This document shows positions 45,588 through 56,303 of a stretch of 64,000 bases of DNA, piece after piece; the stretch's first letter is position 1, and every line of letters starts with the position of its first letter. This DNA is from a virus. The stretch spans positions 1-64,000 of the IMG/VR virus record IMGVR_UViG_3300027770_000050; one strand, written 5' to 3'. Under the pieces are notes generated by a model. That model saw nothing but the letters and a program-made list of their open reading frames with translations. It was not told where the DNA came from and searched no databases. A program made the position numbers and the translations under genes.

Positions 45588-48500
45588 ATGTCTGATTTTT
45601 ATATAGTACCTCCCAGATTAATTGTAGGATCGCTAGATAGATCTAATGTAGTCACATCTCTAAATACACTAAGAGGTGATTTGTCATTCAAGGTCAATCC
45701 AGAGACAGGATTGACTTTAAATATTGCAAGTGGCATATTTACATTTTCTATCCTGCCAGATTTCTATGTTAAGAAATCTGGAGACACAATTAACTCCAAC
45801 ATCATTTTTCAGCCATCAACTGGAAATTATGGTCTTGCTGTAGGTTCAGGAACTTCAGACCCAAATGCTGGTATTGCTGGTGCACTTTTTTACAATACCA
45901 ACTCAAATGTCCTTAAGGTTTACGATGGATTAACCTGGAATGAAATAGCTTCTACAGGTACAACTGGTATCACAGTATCTTTTGCTGACAATAGATATTT
46001 AAAATTAAATGGGACTAATACTCCAACAGGTCACATTTCTATGGGAAGTCAATTCCTTAGATTTGCAAACCTTACTACAAGAGCAATAGCTGGCACTGCT
46101 GGACAAGTTTACTTTAACACTGACACTAATAGACTAGATCTTTATGATGGATCAAGCTGGGTTCCTGTCGGTACTGGTATTACTGGAATATTTGCTGGTG
46201 TTGGAGCGTCAGTATCACCAAACCCTATAACAAACACTGGTACAGTTTCAGTCAACCAAAGCTACAATTTCAACTGGACTGGTACACATACTCACAATAA
46301 TCCTATTACTTTTGCGTCAAATCAACAGTTTGATGCCAGTAAACTTACAATAGCTTACGAAGTAGCTGGAGATATACTAACATACAGTGGTACAGCATGG
46401 ACAAGATTACCTAAAGGCGGAGCAAATACACTTTTAGGTGTTCATTGTTGTGGTGGAAATTTAGAATATAAAACTCTTGTGCCTGGTGCTGGAATATTAA
46501 TTTCCTATCAAGGTAGTTCTATATTCTTATCGTCAACTGGTGGTACAGGAAGTGGTGGCAGCGGAGGAAGTGGCACAGGGTTCACTTTTTATGATAAGGG
46601 TGATCTTTTAGTTGGTTTAGGAAGTAGTCTATATAAACTTCCTGTTGGCCCTAATAAAAGATATTACTTACATAGCAATTCAGATACAGTTTCAGGAATA
46701 GCTTGGACTACAACTGTTGGAATGGCAATAACTTCTATTGCTCCTTCTGCAATTGTTTCTTACTATGGAGACCTTTGGTACAACACTGCAGATGGAACTC
46801 TCAATGTGTTCTACAACGATGTAGATACATCTCAATGGGTTGAAGTTGTTAGTGGTGGTGCTTTCTCACAAGTTTATCAAGGTATCAATTACGGAATTCC
46901 ATTTTATGTCAGTAGTGGTACAGCTATCACTAGTAACAATAATTTTACCAATGTTGGAACTGGAGTTTCTTTACTTTACACTGCTCAATCTACATCTACT
47001 ACTACAGGTGCTCTTGTTATTTCTGGTGGTGTTGGTATTGGAGGAACTGTATTTATTGGTGGTGCTACTCAAATACAAGGCACTACTAATGTTTCAGCTG
47101 ATGGTTGGCAAAGTTTAGTTGGCAGTTTTGGAATACTTTCAAGAGATTTCAAAGCACTAGCAGATGGTGTTACAGTTGGTTCTCTTGTAAATTTAGGTGG
47201 TTTTGCAAATGTAGGCAATGCTTTTATTGGTGGAACTACAACAATCACCAACAATACCCCATCTTTTTCATATGATACTGGAGCTTTAGTTGTTTATGGC
47301 GGGGTTGGTATTGGCGGAACATTATTTGTTTCCCCTAATAAAGCTTCTTCTGTTTCAGGTGTCAAACTATTCAATAGTGTTGTAAGTCAAGCAACTTGGC
47401 AAGGAAACATTGTTGGATATATTTATGGTGGTACTGGATATAGCACATTTAGTAAAGGTGATATTCTTGTTGGTACAGGGACATCTTTATTCAAATTAGC
47501 AGTTGGAACAAATAACCAAGTACTAGCAGCAGACAGCTCTTCTGCTACTGGTTTGACATGGACAAATGTTGCAAGTAATGGTTTCGCAACTATAGGTATC
47601 ACTTCTTTAAATGGAATATCTTTAGGTCAACAATATTTAGACGCTACTTACTCTGGAAATACTTTTGGATTTACGAGTTCAGGATCAACTCACACTCTCA
47701 ACATTCCAATAGCAGGAACATCTACTACTGGTTTAGTTTCTACTGGTTCACAAACATTTTCTGGAAGTAAGACATTCTCGTCTAACACAAATATAACTTC
47801 TGCTACTGATGCATCTAACACATCATCAGGAGCTTTAGTAGTTTCAGGTGGTGCAGGTTTTGGTAAGTCAGTATTTATTGGTGGAAATCTTGATGTAGTT
47901 GGAGATTTGTACATCAGAGGTACGATGACCACAATAAATACGGTCAATCTTACTGTTGATGATAAAAACATTGAAATAGGTTCAGTAGACACACCTACAG
48001 ATATAACCGCTGAAGGTGGAGGAATAACACTTAAGGGTTCTACTGACAAGACTATAGTTTGGAACTCAGGTATTGGTTGGTCGTTCAATAATCCTGTCAA
48101 TCTATCTAATGGTAATACGTTTAAGATTGGTAATTCAACAGTATTATCATCCACAACTCTAGGTTCATCAGTTGTTAATTCTTCGTTGACATCTGTAGGA
48201 ACATTGATTTCTGGAACTTGGAATGCTAGCACAATCACTGTTCCTTATGGTGGTACTGGATATACAAATTACACTCATAGCACAATACTTGTAGGTTCAG
48301 GCAGTTCGTTTATTCAACTACTTTCTGGTTCAAATGATCAAGTATTAACTGCTGACAGTACTACATCTTCTGGATATAAATGGGCATTTGCGTCTGGATT
48401 AAATTCAAATGGAACGCTGACATCTATAAATGGTATTGGAGTATCACAGCAATATCTTACTTTTGGATATTTAGGAACTCTTCCAAATATTGTTTCTTCT

Positions 48501-51104
48501 GGTTCTACTCACACTTTCAACATACCGTTAGCTGGTGTTGGAAGTACTGGATTAGTTTCAACACAAGCTCAATCTTTTGCTGGTAATAAAACATTTACTG
48601 GATCTGTTTATATTACAGACACAACAGCAAGCACTTCATATACTTCTGGAGCATTAGTTGTCTCTGGTGGATTAGGTGTTAGCAATAATCTTTATGTTGA
48701 CAAGAATGTTCATGTAGGGAATGGATTTACTGGAAGTCTCTATTTTGAAAGAGCTTATATGGGATCTGCTGGAGCATCGCAGATACCTTATATGGCATTT
48801 ATTGGACAAACAAATCTTCCAATAACTCTTAGAATATTACCAGACAATACGTTAAGTTACGAAGCAAATTACGGACAAATATTATCTCTATCAAATTCAA
48901 GCATTTACGACAGTTGGATTTATAGAATTAATGATATTTCAGGTATGCCACTTATTAGAGCAAGCAATGACGGTATTGTTGCTCTTGCAGAATATGGTGG
49001 ATCAGTTGGTATTGGTAAAAGTAATCCAAACTATACACTTGATGTTGTTGGTAATGTAAATGTATCTGCTGGATATAATTTCTTAATTGACGGAATACCT
49101 ATTTCTGCTGGTGCTGGAAGTAGTGGTATTTATTCAATTAATGGTCTAACTAATTTTGTTCAATATTTTAATATTGGAACAAATGGTAACGATTTTAATA
49201 TTTCTTCTGTTGGGTACACACACACTTTTAATATCCCAATAGCTGGTGTTGGAAAAACTGGTTTACTAAGCTCCCTACCTCAAACATTAGGTGGAATAAA
49301 AACATTTTCTGATGGTTTTATTTCATCATCTGGAGCAACAATATATGGTAGTTTAGTCTTACCTGATAATCCCTTAGCATATTCTTATGGTGGCACTGGA
49401 TATACAAATTATGCTAAGGGTGATCTGTTAGTTGGTACAGGAACATCCTTACTAAAACTTCCAGTAGGTAGCAATAATCAAGTCTTAACAGTTGATGGTA
49501 CTACAGCAACAGGACTGACTTGGTCAAATGCTTCTAGTTCTGGTACTACAACAATAGGTATTCCAACTGACAGTACATACACTGATGGATTTTTCTCTAC
49601 ATGGACAAGTGGTACACCCATTTCAAACGCATTTGATGACATTAATGAACTGTTAGCGTTACTAGCACCAGCAAGACCAAATTATCTTACTGGCACATCA
49701 CTTGTAGCTAGTAGTGTACCTACATACTATACAGTCAAAATATCTGCTGGTTTAGGAACTGAATGGTATCAAGCTGGTTATGGCACAGGCAGCCAAATAA
49801 CTAGCAAATATTATTTATCAGGGGCTCATACTCTAAATACTGCAAGTACTACCACTACATTTTCAGCTGGTAGTTTGACAACATCAACTTATGGAACAAT
49901 ATTATTTAACAGATATAATTATTTAGCTCCAACAGGTGCTGGTGTTGGAACTATTGATTTAACAACAAATTACACTGTTGGATTTACAAATAATAATCTA
50001 AAATTAACAGCTTTAGGCACTTACAACAGTATATGGACTAAGGCAAATGCACAAATTCTCACATACACACAACCTAATCCTGGATATGAGGGAGTTTACA
50101 TTGCTCATTCTGAAAATAGCCAGTTAACAAATACATATGAAATGTGGAAAGATCCTTGGTCAGCATCTAATGGAAGTCCAATATTTTCCCAAGCAGCGAC
50201 AGCATCTACTTACAGTCAATCAGATAAGTGGTTATCAGGTATTTCTTACTATGCTACAGGAACAGGATTTAGTGTTTACTTCAAGGGAGCAGCTGGTATT
50301 TATAGCTGTGCATATAATGTAACTCAAGTTTACGCTATTTCAGCAACTGGATTAAATACTTCTACAGGACTGCCAGCTAGTCCACCGTTGTTCACCGATG
50401 AATTAGATAAGTCAGGTTCTAACCATGTCAGAGTATCTTTATCTGTTGGCAGTCAATCTTCTTTTAATAAATATTTAACTGTAACAATTTATAAAGCACA
50501 TGGAACTACTGCAGCTTCAAATGCAACGATAAGTAAAGCAATAAATACTTATGGCACAGTATCCACAGACACTTATGAGGGTTTCCAAGATGAGGCAAGA
50601 AGATTGGTTATAGGTTCAGGTATAGCATTTACTTCAACTATAGATATGGCTAGCGGAAATGCTCAAGTTAGGTCAGGTACTTTGCAATATCCTTTAGTAG
50701 CTGACTATGACACGCAATGGGGAGGATCACATACCTTCTCAGGTGATCAAGAGTATCAAAGATATTTCTATAAAACGTCAGCAAGTACTGGAAGTTTGAC
50801 ATTTACAGGATTTACTGCTTCAAATATAGCACCTTATGGAACTGGAAGCGTAAATGCATTAATTTATTTAGATGGTGATGCTTTGTGGTTTGATTTAGGT
50901 GTTTTGCAAGGTTCAAATGCTAATGACGGTTCAATCAGATCTGCAGCAATATCTGCTAAAACTTCTGCATCTGGAGGTGCACTTGGTTGGTCAATTGGTA
51001 CTAAAACTACCGGAGTTGCAGGAGCTGGAAATTCTGCAAGATATAGAGTAGTGATAATTTTCAGAAACAACACTTACAGCATGACAAGCATAACGAGTTC
51101 ATAA
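45588..51104 (+). CDS. Giant modular tail-fibre protein
   Basis: A 1838-residue fibre. The N-terminus (SDFYIVPPRLIVGSLD) differs from the later fibres. The shaft is built from repeating modules: ALVVSGGVGIGGT with NTS/TST spacers; YGGTGYTNYAKGDLLVG.GTSL.KLPVG.NNQVL; HTFNIPIAG.G.TGLVS..QT..G.KTF; and GDLWYN...LNV.Y.DVD..QWVE. The C-terminal ~400 residues (from about TYTDGFFSTWTSGTPI) are unique and may be the receptor-binding tip. There is no S74 domain. Only a weak ribosome-binding site is seen. It shares modules with the 51106, 59844 and 63753 products; one base separates its stop from the next start. Confidence 0.8.
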   Translation: MSDFYIVPPRLIVGSLDRSNVVTSLNTLRGDLSFKVNPETGLTLNIASGIFTFSILPDFYVKKSGDTINSNIIFQPSTGNYGLAVGSGTSDPNAGIAGALFYNTNSNVLKVYDGLTWNEIASTGTTGITVSFADNRYLKLNGTNTPTGHISMGSQFLRFANLTTRAIAGTAGQVYFNTDTNRLDLYDGSSWVPVGTGITGIFAGVGASVSPNPITNTGTVSVNQSYNFNWTGTHTHNNPITFASNQQFDASKLTIAYEVAGDILTYSGTAWTRLPKGGANTLLGVHCCGGNLEYKTLVPGAGILISYQGSSIFLSSTGGTGSGGSGGSGTGFTFYDKGDLLVGLGSSLYKLPVGPNKRYYLHSNSDTVSGIAWTTTVGMAITSIAPSAIVSYYGDLWYNTADGTLNVFYNDVDTSQWVEVVSGGAFSQVYQGINYGIPFYVSSGTAITSNNNFTNVGTGVSLLYTAQSTSTTTGALVISGGVGIGGTVFIGGATQIQGTTNVSADGWQSLVGSFGILSRDFKALADGVTVGSLVNLGGFANVGNAFIGGTTTITNNTPSFSYDTGALVVYGGVGIGGTLFVSPNKASSVSGVKLFNSVVSQATWQGNIVGYIYGGTGYSTFSKGDILVGTGTSLFKLAVGTNNQVLAADSSSATGLTWTNVASNGFATIGITSLNGISLGQQYLDATYSGNTFGFTSSGSTHTLNIPIAGTSTTGLVSTGSQTFSGSKTFSSNTNITSATDASNTSSGALVVSGGAGFGKSVFIGGNLDVVGDLYIRGTMTTINTVNLTVDDKNIEIGSVDTPTDITAEGGGITLKGSTDKTIVWNSGIGWSFNNPVNLSNGNTFKIGNSTVLSSTTLGSSVVNSSLTSVGTLISGTWNASTITVPYGGTGYTNYTHSTILVGSGSSFIQLLSGSNDQVLTADSTTSSGYKWAFASGLNSNGTLTSINGIGVSQQYLTFGYLGTLPNIVSSGSTHTFNIPLAGVGSTGLVSTQAQSFAGNKTFTGSVYITDTTASTSYTSGALVVSGGLGVSNNLYVDKNVHVGNGFTGSLYFERAYMGSAGASQIPYMAFIGQTNLPITLRILPDNTLSYEANYGQILSLSNSSIYDSWIYRINDISGMPLIRASNDGIVALAEYGGSVGIGKSNPNYTLDVVGNVNVSAGYNFLIDGIPISAGAGSSGIYSINGLTNFVQYFNIGTNGNDFNISSVGYTHTFNIPIAGVGKTGLLSSLPQTLGGIKTFSDGFISSSGATIYGSLVLPDNPLAYSYGGTGYTNYAKGDLLVGTGTSLLKLPVGSNNQVLTVDGTTATGLTWSNASSSGTTTIGIPTDSTYTDGFFSTWTSGTPISNAFDDINELLALLAPARPNYLTGTSLVASSVPTYYTVKISAGLGTEWYQAGYGTGSQITSKYYLSGAHTLNTASTTTTFSAGSLTTSTYGTILFNRYNYLAPTGAGVGTIDLTTNYTVGFTNNNLKLTALGTYNSIWTKANAQILTYTQPNPGYEGVYIAHSENSQLTNTYEMWKDPWSASNGSPIFSQAATASTYSQSDKWLSGISYYATGTGFSVYFKGAAGIYSCAYNVTQVYAISATGLNTSTGLPASPPLFTDELDKSGSNHVRVSLSVGSQSSFNKYLTVTIYKAHGTTAASNATISKAINTYGTVSTDTYEGFQDEARRLVIGSGIAFTSTIDMASGNAQVRSGTLQYPLVADYDTQWGGSHTFSGDQEYQRYFYKTSASTGSLTFTGFTASNIAPYGTGSVNALIYLDGDALWFDLGVLQGSNANDGSIRSAAISAKTSASGGALGWSIGTKTTGVAGAGNSARYRVVIIFRNNTYSMTSITSS

Positions 51105-52785
51105 GATGCCCTGGACACAAACAGATACAAGTTTCAAGAAGCTAAGTAATAAAAGAATTACAACTAGCACTGGGAAAGGTCTGCCAGAAGAAAAAGGTGC
51201 ATCTACGCTTGAGTTATATCTTCCTGATATCAAAACTGGGCTTATACCTGGAACTGGATATGCTGGATATGGAGTTTCAGGAAATTTATTTTACTACGGT
51301 CCGACAGCTTCATTTGGTCAAACTTTAGCAGTAGATACTTCTGTTCCAGGAAATTTGACTTGGTTTGCAACATCGGGATGGGGAAACACCACTTCTGCAA
51401 ATGATGGTAGTGCAGGATCTGAAGCTCAAAGATTAGGAGATTGGGTATCTGATAAATATGATGCATTTGGTACGGTACCGGGTGCTGGTTATGAAATTAA
51501 GGTTTTTGACAGAAACAATAACCTAATTACAAAATCTGATAACTCGAACTGGCTTTTTGATTATCAGACCGGAATTTTAGTTTTTAATAATGATACGACA
51601 AGTATCAGCACTCTTATTTCAACTAGTGGTCCGTTCAAAATTGTTGGATGGAGATATATTGGTCCTAAAGGTATTATCCCAACATCTTTTGGTGGCTTAG
51701 GAAATACATCATACAATTTAGGAGACTTAGTAGTTGGCGCTGGTTCTACTGTTATTTCTTTTCCTCTGGGAAATAATGGTTATATTCTTTCCGTAAATAC
51801 CTCAACATCATCTGGATTACAATGGATACCTAATACTGGTGGTGGTAGCGGTTCAGGTATATCTCTTCTTAATAACCTAACAGCTGGTCAACAATATTTT
51901 GCTACTGGAACATCAGGTAGCGAGTTCAATATAAGTTCTTTTGGATCTACTCACACATTCAACATACCTATAGCTGGAACTGGTTCAACTGGTTTAGTAA
52001 GTTCACTACCGCAAACAATTGGTGGACTGAAAACATTCTCAGATGGTTTGATATCTTCATCTGGAGCAACTATTTATGGTAACTTAGTTTTACCAAATAA
52101 TCCATTAGCAGCTCTTTATGGTGGTACTGGATATACAAATTACGCTAAAGGTGATCTTTTAGTTGGTGCTGGTAATACTTTTGTAAAGCTTAGTGTTGGA
52201 AGTTATAACCAAGCACTTCTTGCAGATAATAGCACAGCATCAGGATTAAAATGGGGAACAGTATCAGGTGGTGGAGGTGGTAGTGGATTATCACTTTACA
52301 TTACAGATATAGCTCCGATAGTTGCTAACATTGGAGATCTTTGGTTTAATTCTGAAACTGCTATACTCTCAGTTAACTATACAGATGTAGATAGCACACA
52401 ATGGGTAGAGATTGGTTTAAATCTAGCAGCAATAGAAAATATTACTAATATTGGTATAGGAATCACTAAGCTAAATAATCTTGGTAGTTCTTCTCAATAT
52501 TTTGCTACTGGAACAAGTGGTTCTGGATTTAACATTACTTCTAGTGGTTCTTATCACTTCTTTAATTTACCAATAGCATCCACAGCATCAACAGGTTTAG
52601 TTTCAGGTTTAGCTCAGACATTTGGTGGTAATAAGACTTTTATTAATGGTTTTATATCATCTGCTGGAGCTACAATTTATGGAAGTTTATATCTTCCAGA
52701 CAATCCATTAGCAAGTATTTATGGTGGTACAGGATATACAAATTATAATCTTGGAGACTTAATTGTTGGTGCTGGTTCATCAACA
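47429..52785 (+). repeat. Dispersed fibre-module DNA repeats
   Basis: The block reading GGTGGTACTGGATATACAAA (or near variants) followed by a GGTGAT/GGAGAC..TTAGTTGGT segment recurs at about 47429, 48247, 49387, 52118 and 52722, with weaker copies at 51693 and 63868. They encode YGGTGYTNYAKGDLLVG-type modules in different fibre genes and are similar enough at DNA level to recombine. Confidence 0.75.
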
Positions 52786-54183
52786 ATTAAACTGGCAAAA
52801 GGTCCAGATAGATATGTACTTCAAAGCAACCCAGCATTCTCTTCAGGATTAGGGTGGACAAATGCATCAGGAGGAGTTGGAGTATCTACTGTTCCTCCTT
52901 CTAATCCTTTTGCTGGAGATTTGTGGTGGAACTCTGGTGATGGAAGTTTGTCAGTTTATTATGATGATGTAGACGGAGATGGATACTGGGTTGAGATAGA
53001 ACATGGTCCCGGAACTGGTACTGTTGTTGGTGGTGGAGGAGGAGCTGGTCTTACTTTATTAAATGGATTGACATCGTATGACCAGTATTTTCAAGTTGGA
53101 TCTTCCGGAGCTGGATTTAATATATCTTCAGTTGGCTCTACTCACACATTCAATATTCCAATAGCTGGTAATGGAATAACTGGTTTAGTTTCTGGAATTG
53201 CGCAGACATTTTCTGGAAATAAAACATATATTGACAATGTAATCATTTTATCATCAACAGCATCAACTTCTACTAGTACTGGAGCATTGGTAGTAAGAGG
53301 TGGACTTGGAGTTACTGGTCAACTATCATTTTCTCAAGCTTCTTTTGGATTTACTGGAATAACAACAAACCCAACCATGTCATTTATTGGAGCAACATCA
53401 AGTTCTCCAATAACACTTACGGTTCAAACAGATAACTCACTTAACTTTGAAAGCTCACAAGGATCAGTGTTTTCTATTGATAGCAATTTATCTTCTGGTG
53501 AAATATTCTCTGTAAGTGATATATCTGGTTTGCCAATCATTAGTGCTTCTGCTGGTCAAACTGTAAATATCAATGAGTTTGGTGGCTATACACAAATTGG
53601 CAATGGTTCAATAAATTCATCATCCACTTCTACTGGTTCTCTAGTTATTGCTGGTGGATTAGGACTCACAGGTAATGCAAATATTGGTGGAACTGTTAGA
53701 ATTACTAATACTACTAATAGCACTTTATCTTCGTCTGGTGCTTTAGTTGTTTCTGGTGGTGTAGGTATTGGTGGAACCTTAAATGTTGGAGCAGATTTAA
53801 GTATTACTGGTTTAACTACTCTTACATATACTTCAGAAAAATTAACTACAAAAACATCTGCTGGTTCTGCTGGTACTGTAACACACGATTTGTCAACAGG
53901 TTCAATATTTTATCACAGCTCTATTTCAAATAACTTTACAGCGAATTTTACGAATGTTCCAACTACAAATGATAGAGCGATTGGTGTAACTCTAGTATTA
54001 GCACAAGGTGGTACTGGTTATATAGTAAATGTTCTTCAAATAGATGGAAGTACACAAACAATAAAATGGGTCAATAATACAACCCCAACTGGAACAGCAA
54101 ACAAAGTTGACATAGTTGGATTCAGCTTAATTAGAACTGGATCTGCTTGGACAGTCTTAGGTCAATATTCTACATACGGATAA
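51106..54183 (+). CDS. Modular tail-fibre protein
   Basis: A 1025-residue fibre. After an N-terminal ~170-residue domain (PWTQTDTSFKKLSN..., possibly an attachment domain) come several YGGTGYTNY..GDL[LI]VGAGS modules, QYFATGTSGS.FNISS.GS.H.FN[IL]P modules, a GDLWWNSGDGSLSVYYDDVD module, and SGALVVSGGVGIGGTLNVGAD. The final ~110 residues (SAGTVTHDLSTGSIFYHS...) form a compact beta segment typical of fibre tips. It is followed after 6 bases by the first LamG-like gene, so lectin proteins may associate with it. Confidence 0.78.
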   Translation: MPWTQTDTSFKKLSNKRITTSTGKGLPEEKGASTLELYLPDIKTGLIPGTGYAGYGVSGNLFYYGPTASFGQTLAVDTSVPGNLTWFATSGWGNTTSANDGSAGSEAQRLGDWVSDKYDAFGTVPGAGYEIKVFDRNNNLITKSDNSNWLFDYQTGILVFNNDTTSISTLISTSGPFKIVGWRYIGPKGIIPTSFGGLGNTSYNLGDLVVGAGSTVISFPLGNNGYILSVNTSTSSGLQWIPNTGGGSGSGISLLNNLTAGQQYFATGTSGSEFNISSFGSTHTFNIPIAGTGSTGLVSSLPQTIGGLKTFSDGLISSSGATIYGNLVLPNNPLAALYGGTGYTNYAKGDLLVGAGNTFVKLSVGSYNQALLADNSTASGLKWGTVSGGGGGSGLSLYITDIAPIVANIGDLWFNSETAILSVNYTDVDSTQWVEIGLNLAAIENITNIGIGITKLNNLGSSSQYFATGTSGSGFNITSSGSYHFFNLPIASTASTGLVSGLAQTFGGNKTFINGFISSAGATIYGSLYLPDNPLASIYGGTGYTNYNLGDLIVGAGSSTIKLAKGPDRYVLQSNPAFSSGLGWTNASGGVGVSTVPPSNPFAGDLWWNSGDGSLSVYYDDVDGDGYWVEIEHGPGTGTVVGGGGGAGLTLLNGLTSYDQYFQVGSSGAGFNISSVGSTHTFNIPIAGNGITGLVSGIAQTFSGNKTYIDNVIILSSTASTSTSTGALVVRGGLGVTGQLSFSQASFGFTGITTNPTMSFIGATSSSPITLTVQTDNSLNFESSQGSVFSIDSNLSSGEIFSVSDISGLPIISASAGQTVNINEFGGYTQIGNGSINSSSTSTGSLVIAGGLGLTGNANIGGTVRITNTTNSTLSSSGALVVSGGVGIGGTLNVGADLSITGLTTLTYTSEKLTTKTSAGSAGTVTHDLSTGSIFYHSSISNNFTANFTNVPTTNDRAIGVTLVLAQGGTGYIVNVLQIDGSTQTIKWVNNTTPTGTANKVDIVGFSLIRTGSAWTVLGQYSTYG

Positions 54184-54189
54184 AATACA

Positions 54190-54942
54190 ATGCCTTTAAG
54201 TACATTTTCTAGTCAACATAGACCTGTAAATAGAATATTTTCAACTAGTGTAGCTGCAGTAGTTAGTTCTGGATTAATTTGTCACTTAAAAACAGCTCCT
54301 CCTACAGGATCAACTTGGACTGACAATGTAGGAAATAGTAATGCAACTTTAGCTAATAGCCCAACTTATTCTAGCAGTAACGGTGGGTACATATCCTTAA
54401 ATGGCTCTAACCAATATGTTATGACTTCAACATCTCTAAATGCACAGATTACTGGAACATCGCCTAATAAATCTACTGCGCAATCAATTTTTATTTGGTG
54501 CTATCCTACTGAGCAAGGGATTATAGTTTCTGAAATAGGACAAGCTACTATAAATACTGGCTGGCACGATTCTAACATTGAAATTACAAGTTCAGGAGTT
54601 GTTTGTTTTAGTGTATGGCACGGGTCACTTACTAACAAGGTTTCCAGTACTGCAAAATCTTTTAACACTTGGTATCACTTAGGTTGGACTTACTCTGGAA
54701 CTACACTTACTGCATATATAAATGGAGTGTCAGTTGGAACAGCAACTTTGACAAGATCAGCTCCTTTTAATAATGGCAATAATTTACATTATGCTTTAGG
54801 AGCTATCGATGGCACAAAAATGGATAGCGACGGATCCTATTGTGCTATGAATGTAGGTAGTTTCCAAGTATATAACAGAGCTTTAACAATTGATGAAGTG
54901 ACAACTAACTTTAACAGTAATAAGTCTAACTATGGGTTATAA
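54190..54942 (+). CDS. LamG/concanavalin-like lectin protein 1
   Basis: A 250-residue jelly-roll protein, the first of eight tandem paralogues. Its first 35 residues (PLSTFSSQHRPVN...) differ from the others. The core has LNGSNQYVM, FIWCYPTEQ, WHGSLTNKV, NTWYHLGWTYSGTTLTAYINGVSVGT and FQVYNRALTIDEV, the LamG_3 order of strands. It looks closest to the 57690 product (shared WHGSL.N.V). Such domains bind glycans, often with calcium. It ends SNYGL and the next ATG lies 3 bases beyond the stop, the only non-overlapping junction within the array. Confidence 0.8.
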   Translation: MPLSTFSSQHRPVNRIFSTSVAAVVSSGLICHLKTAPPTGSTWTDNVGNSNATLANSPTYSSSNGGYISLNGSNQYVMTSTSLNAQITGTSPNKSTAQSIFIWCYPTEQGIIVSEIGQATINTGWHDSNIEITSSGVVCFSVWHGSLTNKVSSTAKSFNTWYHLGWTYSGTTLTAYINGVSVGTATLTRSAPFNNGNNLHYALGAIDGTKMDSDGSYCAMNVGSFQVYNRALTIDEVTTNFNSNKSNYGL

Positions 54943-54945
54943 ATA

Positions 54946-55629
54946 ATGGGAACTAAATATAGTCCAAGAATAGTCTCCAGTGGATTATTAGCATATTTTG
55001 ATGCTGCTAATACAAGAAGTTATATCGGATCTGGAACAACTGTAAATGGTCTCATAAGTGGAATAGGATTTACATTAGTCAACGGTGTAGGTTTTGGTTC
55101 TACTAATAACGGACATTTTATTTTTGATGGAATTGACGACAATATACCATTTTCAATACCTAGTCCTGGCACAATTTTATCAATTGAAATGTGGGTAAGA
55201 GCAAAATCATTTTCAAATAATGGAATGTTTTTTGGATTTAATATTTATGATGTTTGGACCGGAAATGGAGGATTAGGATACAACACTGGTGCTTCTGATG
55301 TTTATGGATTGACATCAACTCAAGTGACTAATCTTGACCTTCTCAATCAATGGAAACATTATGTCTTTGAAATGAGAAGTGATGTAGCGTATACAAATAA
55401 TAAAATTTATGTTAATGGAGAAAATCAATCTTTATCACAAGTTTCAGGTTCTGAAAGTGCAGCTAATAGAAATTTCAATAGTGGTAATGGAAGAATAGGC
55501 AGTTGGCTTTCTTCTAATAATTTTTTTATGGCAATGGATCATTCTCAATTTAAAGTTTACAACAGAGCTTTAACAGCTGCAGAAATAGTACAAAATTATA
55601 ATGCTACAAAAAGGAGATATGGATTGTAA
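54946..55629 (+). CDS. LamG-like lectin protein 2
   Basis: A 227-residue jelly-roll paralogue. It has the array's N-terminal signature (GTKYSPRIVSSGLLAYFDAANTRSY), FIFDGIDDNI, IEMWVRAKSF, WKHYVFEM..., IYVNGENQS and FKVYNRALTAAEIVQNYNATKRRYGL (quoted here as the shared tail). The final codons contain AAAAGGAG, a ribosome-binding site for the next gene, whose ATG overlaps the stop by one base. It probably binds a cell-surface sugar; the ligand is unknown. Confidence 0.82.
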   Translation: MGTKYSPRIVSSGLLAYFDAANTRSYIGSGTTVNGLISGIGFTLVNGVGFGSTNNGHFIFDGIDDNIPFSIPSPGTILSIEMWVRAKSFSNNGMFFGFNIYDVWTGNGGLGYNTGASDVYGLTSTQVTNLDLLNQWKHYVFEMRSDVAYTNNKIYVNGENQSLSQVSGSESAANRNFNSGNGRIGSWLSSNNFFMAMDHSQFKVYNRALTAAEIVQNYNATKRRYGL

Positions 55630-56303
55630 TGGGACTAGGACATTCTCCTACAATTATCACTGATGGATTAGTGTTTTCTTTAGATGCTGCTAATTCTAGA
55701 AGTTACAGTGGTTCTGGAACTTCTTGGTATGAAATAAGTGGAAGTGGTAGCACAGCAACATTATCAAACAGTCCTACATTTTCTTCTATTAATAACGGAG
55801 GATTTATCTTTAATGGATCAAATCAATATGCTACAGTTCCAACAGCAAGTAGATTTGATTTTTCAACAGGAAGTACCACCGTTACGGCTTGGTTTAAATT
55901 AACATCTTCAGGTTACAATTGTATAGTATCTAAAAGAAATGGTACTGGTTTTCAGCTTTATTCTTTATCAGGAAAATTGTATGCGGATGGTGCTGGAACT
56001 GCAGGTAAATCTTCTTCTCAATCTGTTAACACTGGAAATATATTTTATGGAGCTGTAGTTTATGATAGAGCTTCATCTTTAATGCGACTTTATATAAATG
56101 GCGTAGAAGATGGAAATGTTGCCCTAGATTCTACAACACTTACAGACGTAGCTGGTGTAAATGTTGGAAGAGCTACTCTTGGCGGCGGTTCTTCAGACTA
56201 TTTCAATGGCACTATTTATCAAGTACAAATTTACAACAGAGCTTTATCAGCTACAGAAGTCAAACAAAATTACAATGCTACGAAAAGAAGGTTCGGATTA
56301 TAA
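55629..56303 (+). CDS. LamG-like lectin protein 3
   Basis: A 224-residue paralogue: GLGHSPTIITDGLVFSLDAA at the start, FIFNGSNQYATVP, VTAWFKLTSSG, MRLYINGVEDGN, and YQVQIYNRALSATEVKQNYN near the end. It lacks a signal peptide, as do all array members, in keeping with virion assembly in the cytoplasm. The stop/start TAATG overlap and AAAAGAAGG within its last codons couple it to the next gene. Confidence 0.82.
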   Translation: MGLGHSPTIITDGLVFSLDAANSRSYSGSGTSWYEISGSGSTATLSNSPTFSSINNGGFIFNGSNQYATVPTASRFDFSTGSTTVTAWFKLTSSGYNCIVSKRNGTGFQLYSLSGKLYADGAGTAGKSSSQSVNTGNIFYGAVVYDRASSLMRLYINGVEDGNVALDSTTLTDVAGVNVGRATLGGGSSDYFNGTIYQVQIYNRALSATEVKQNYNATKRRFGL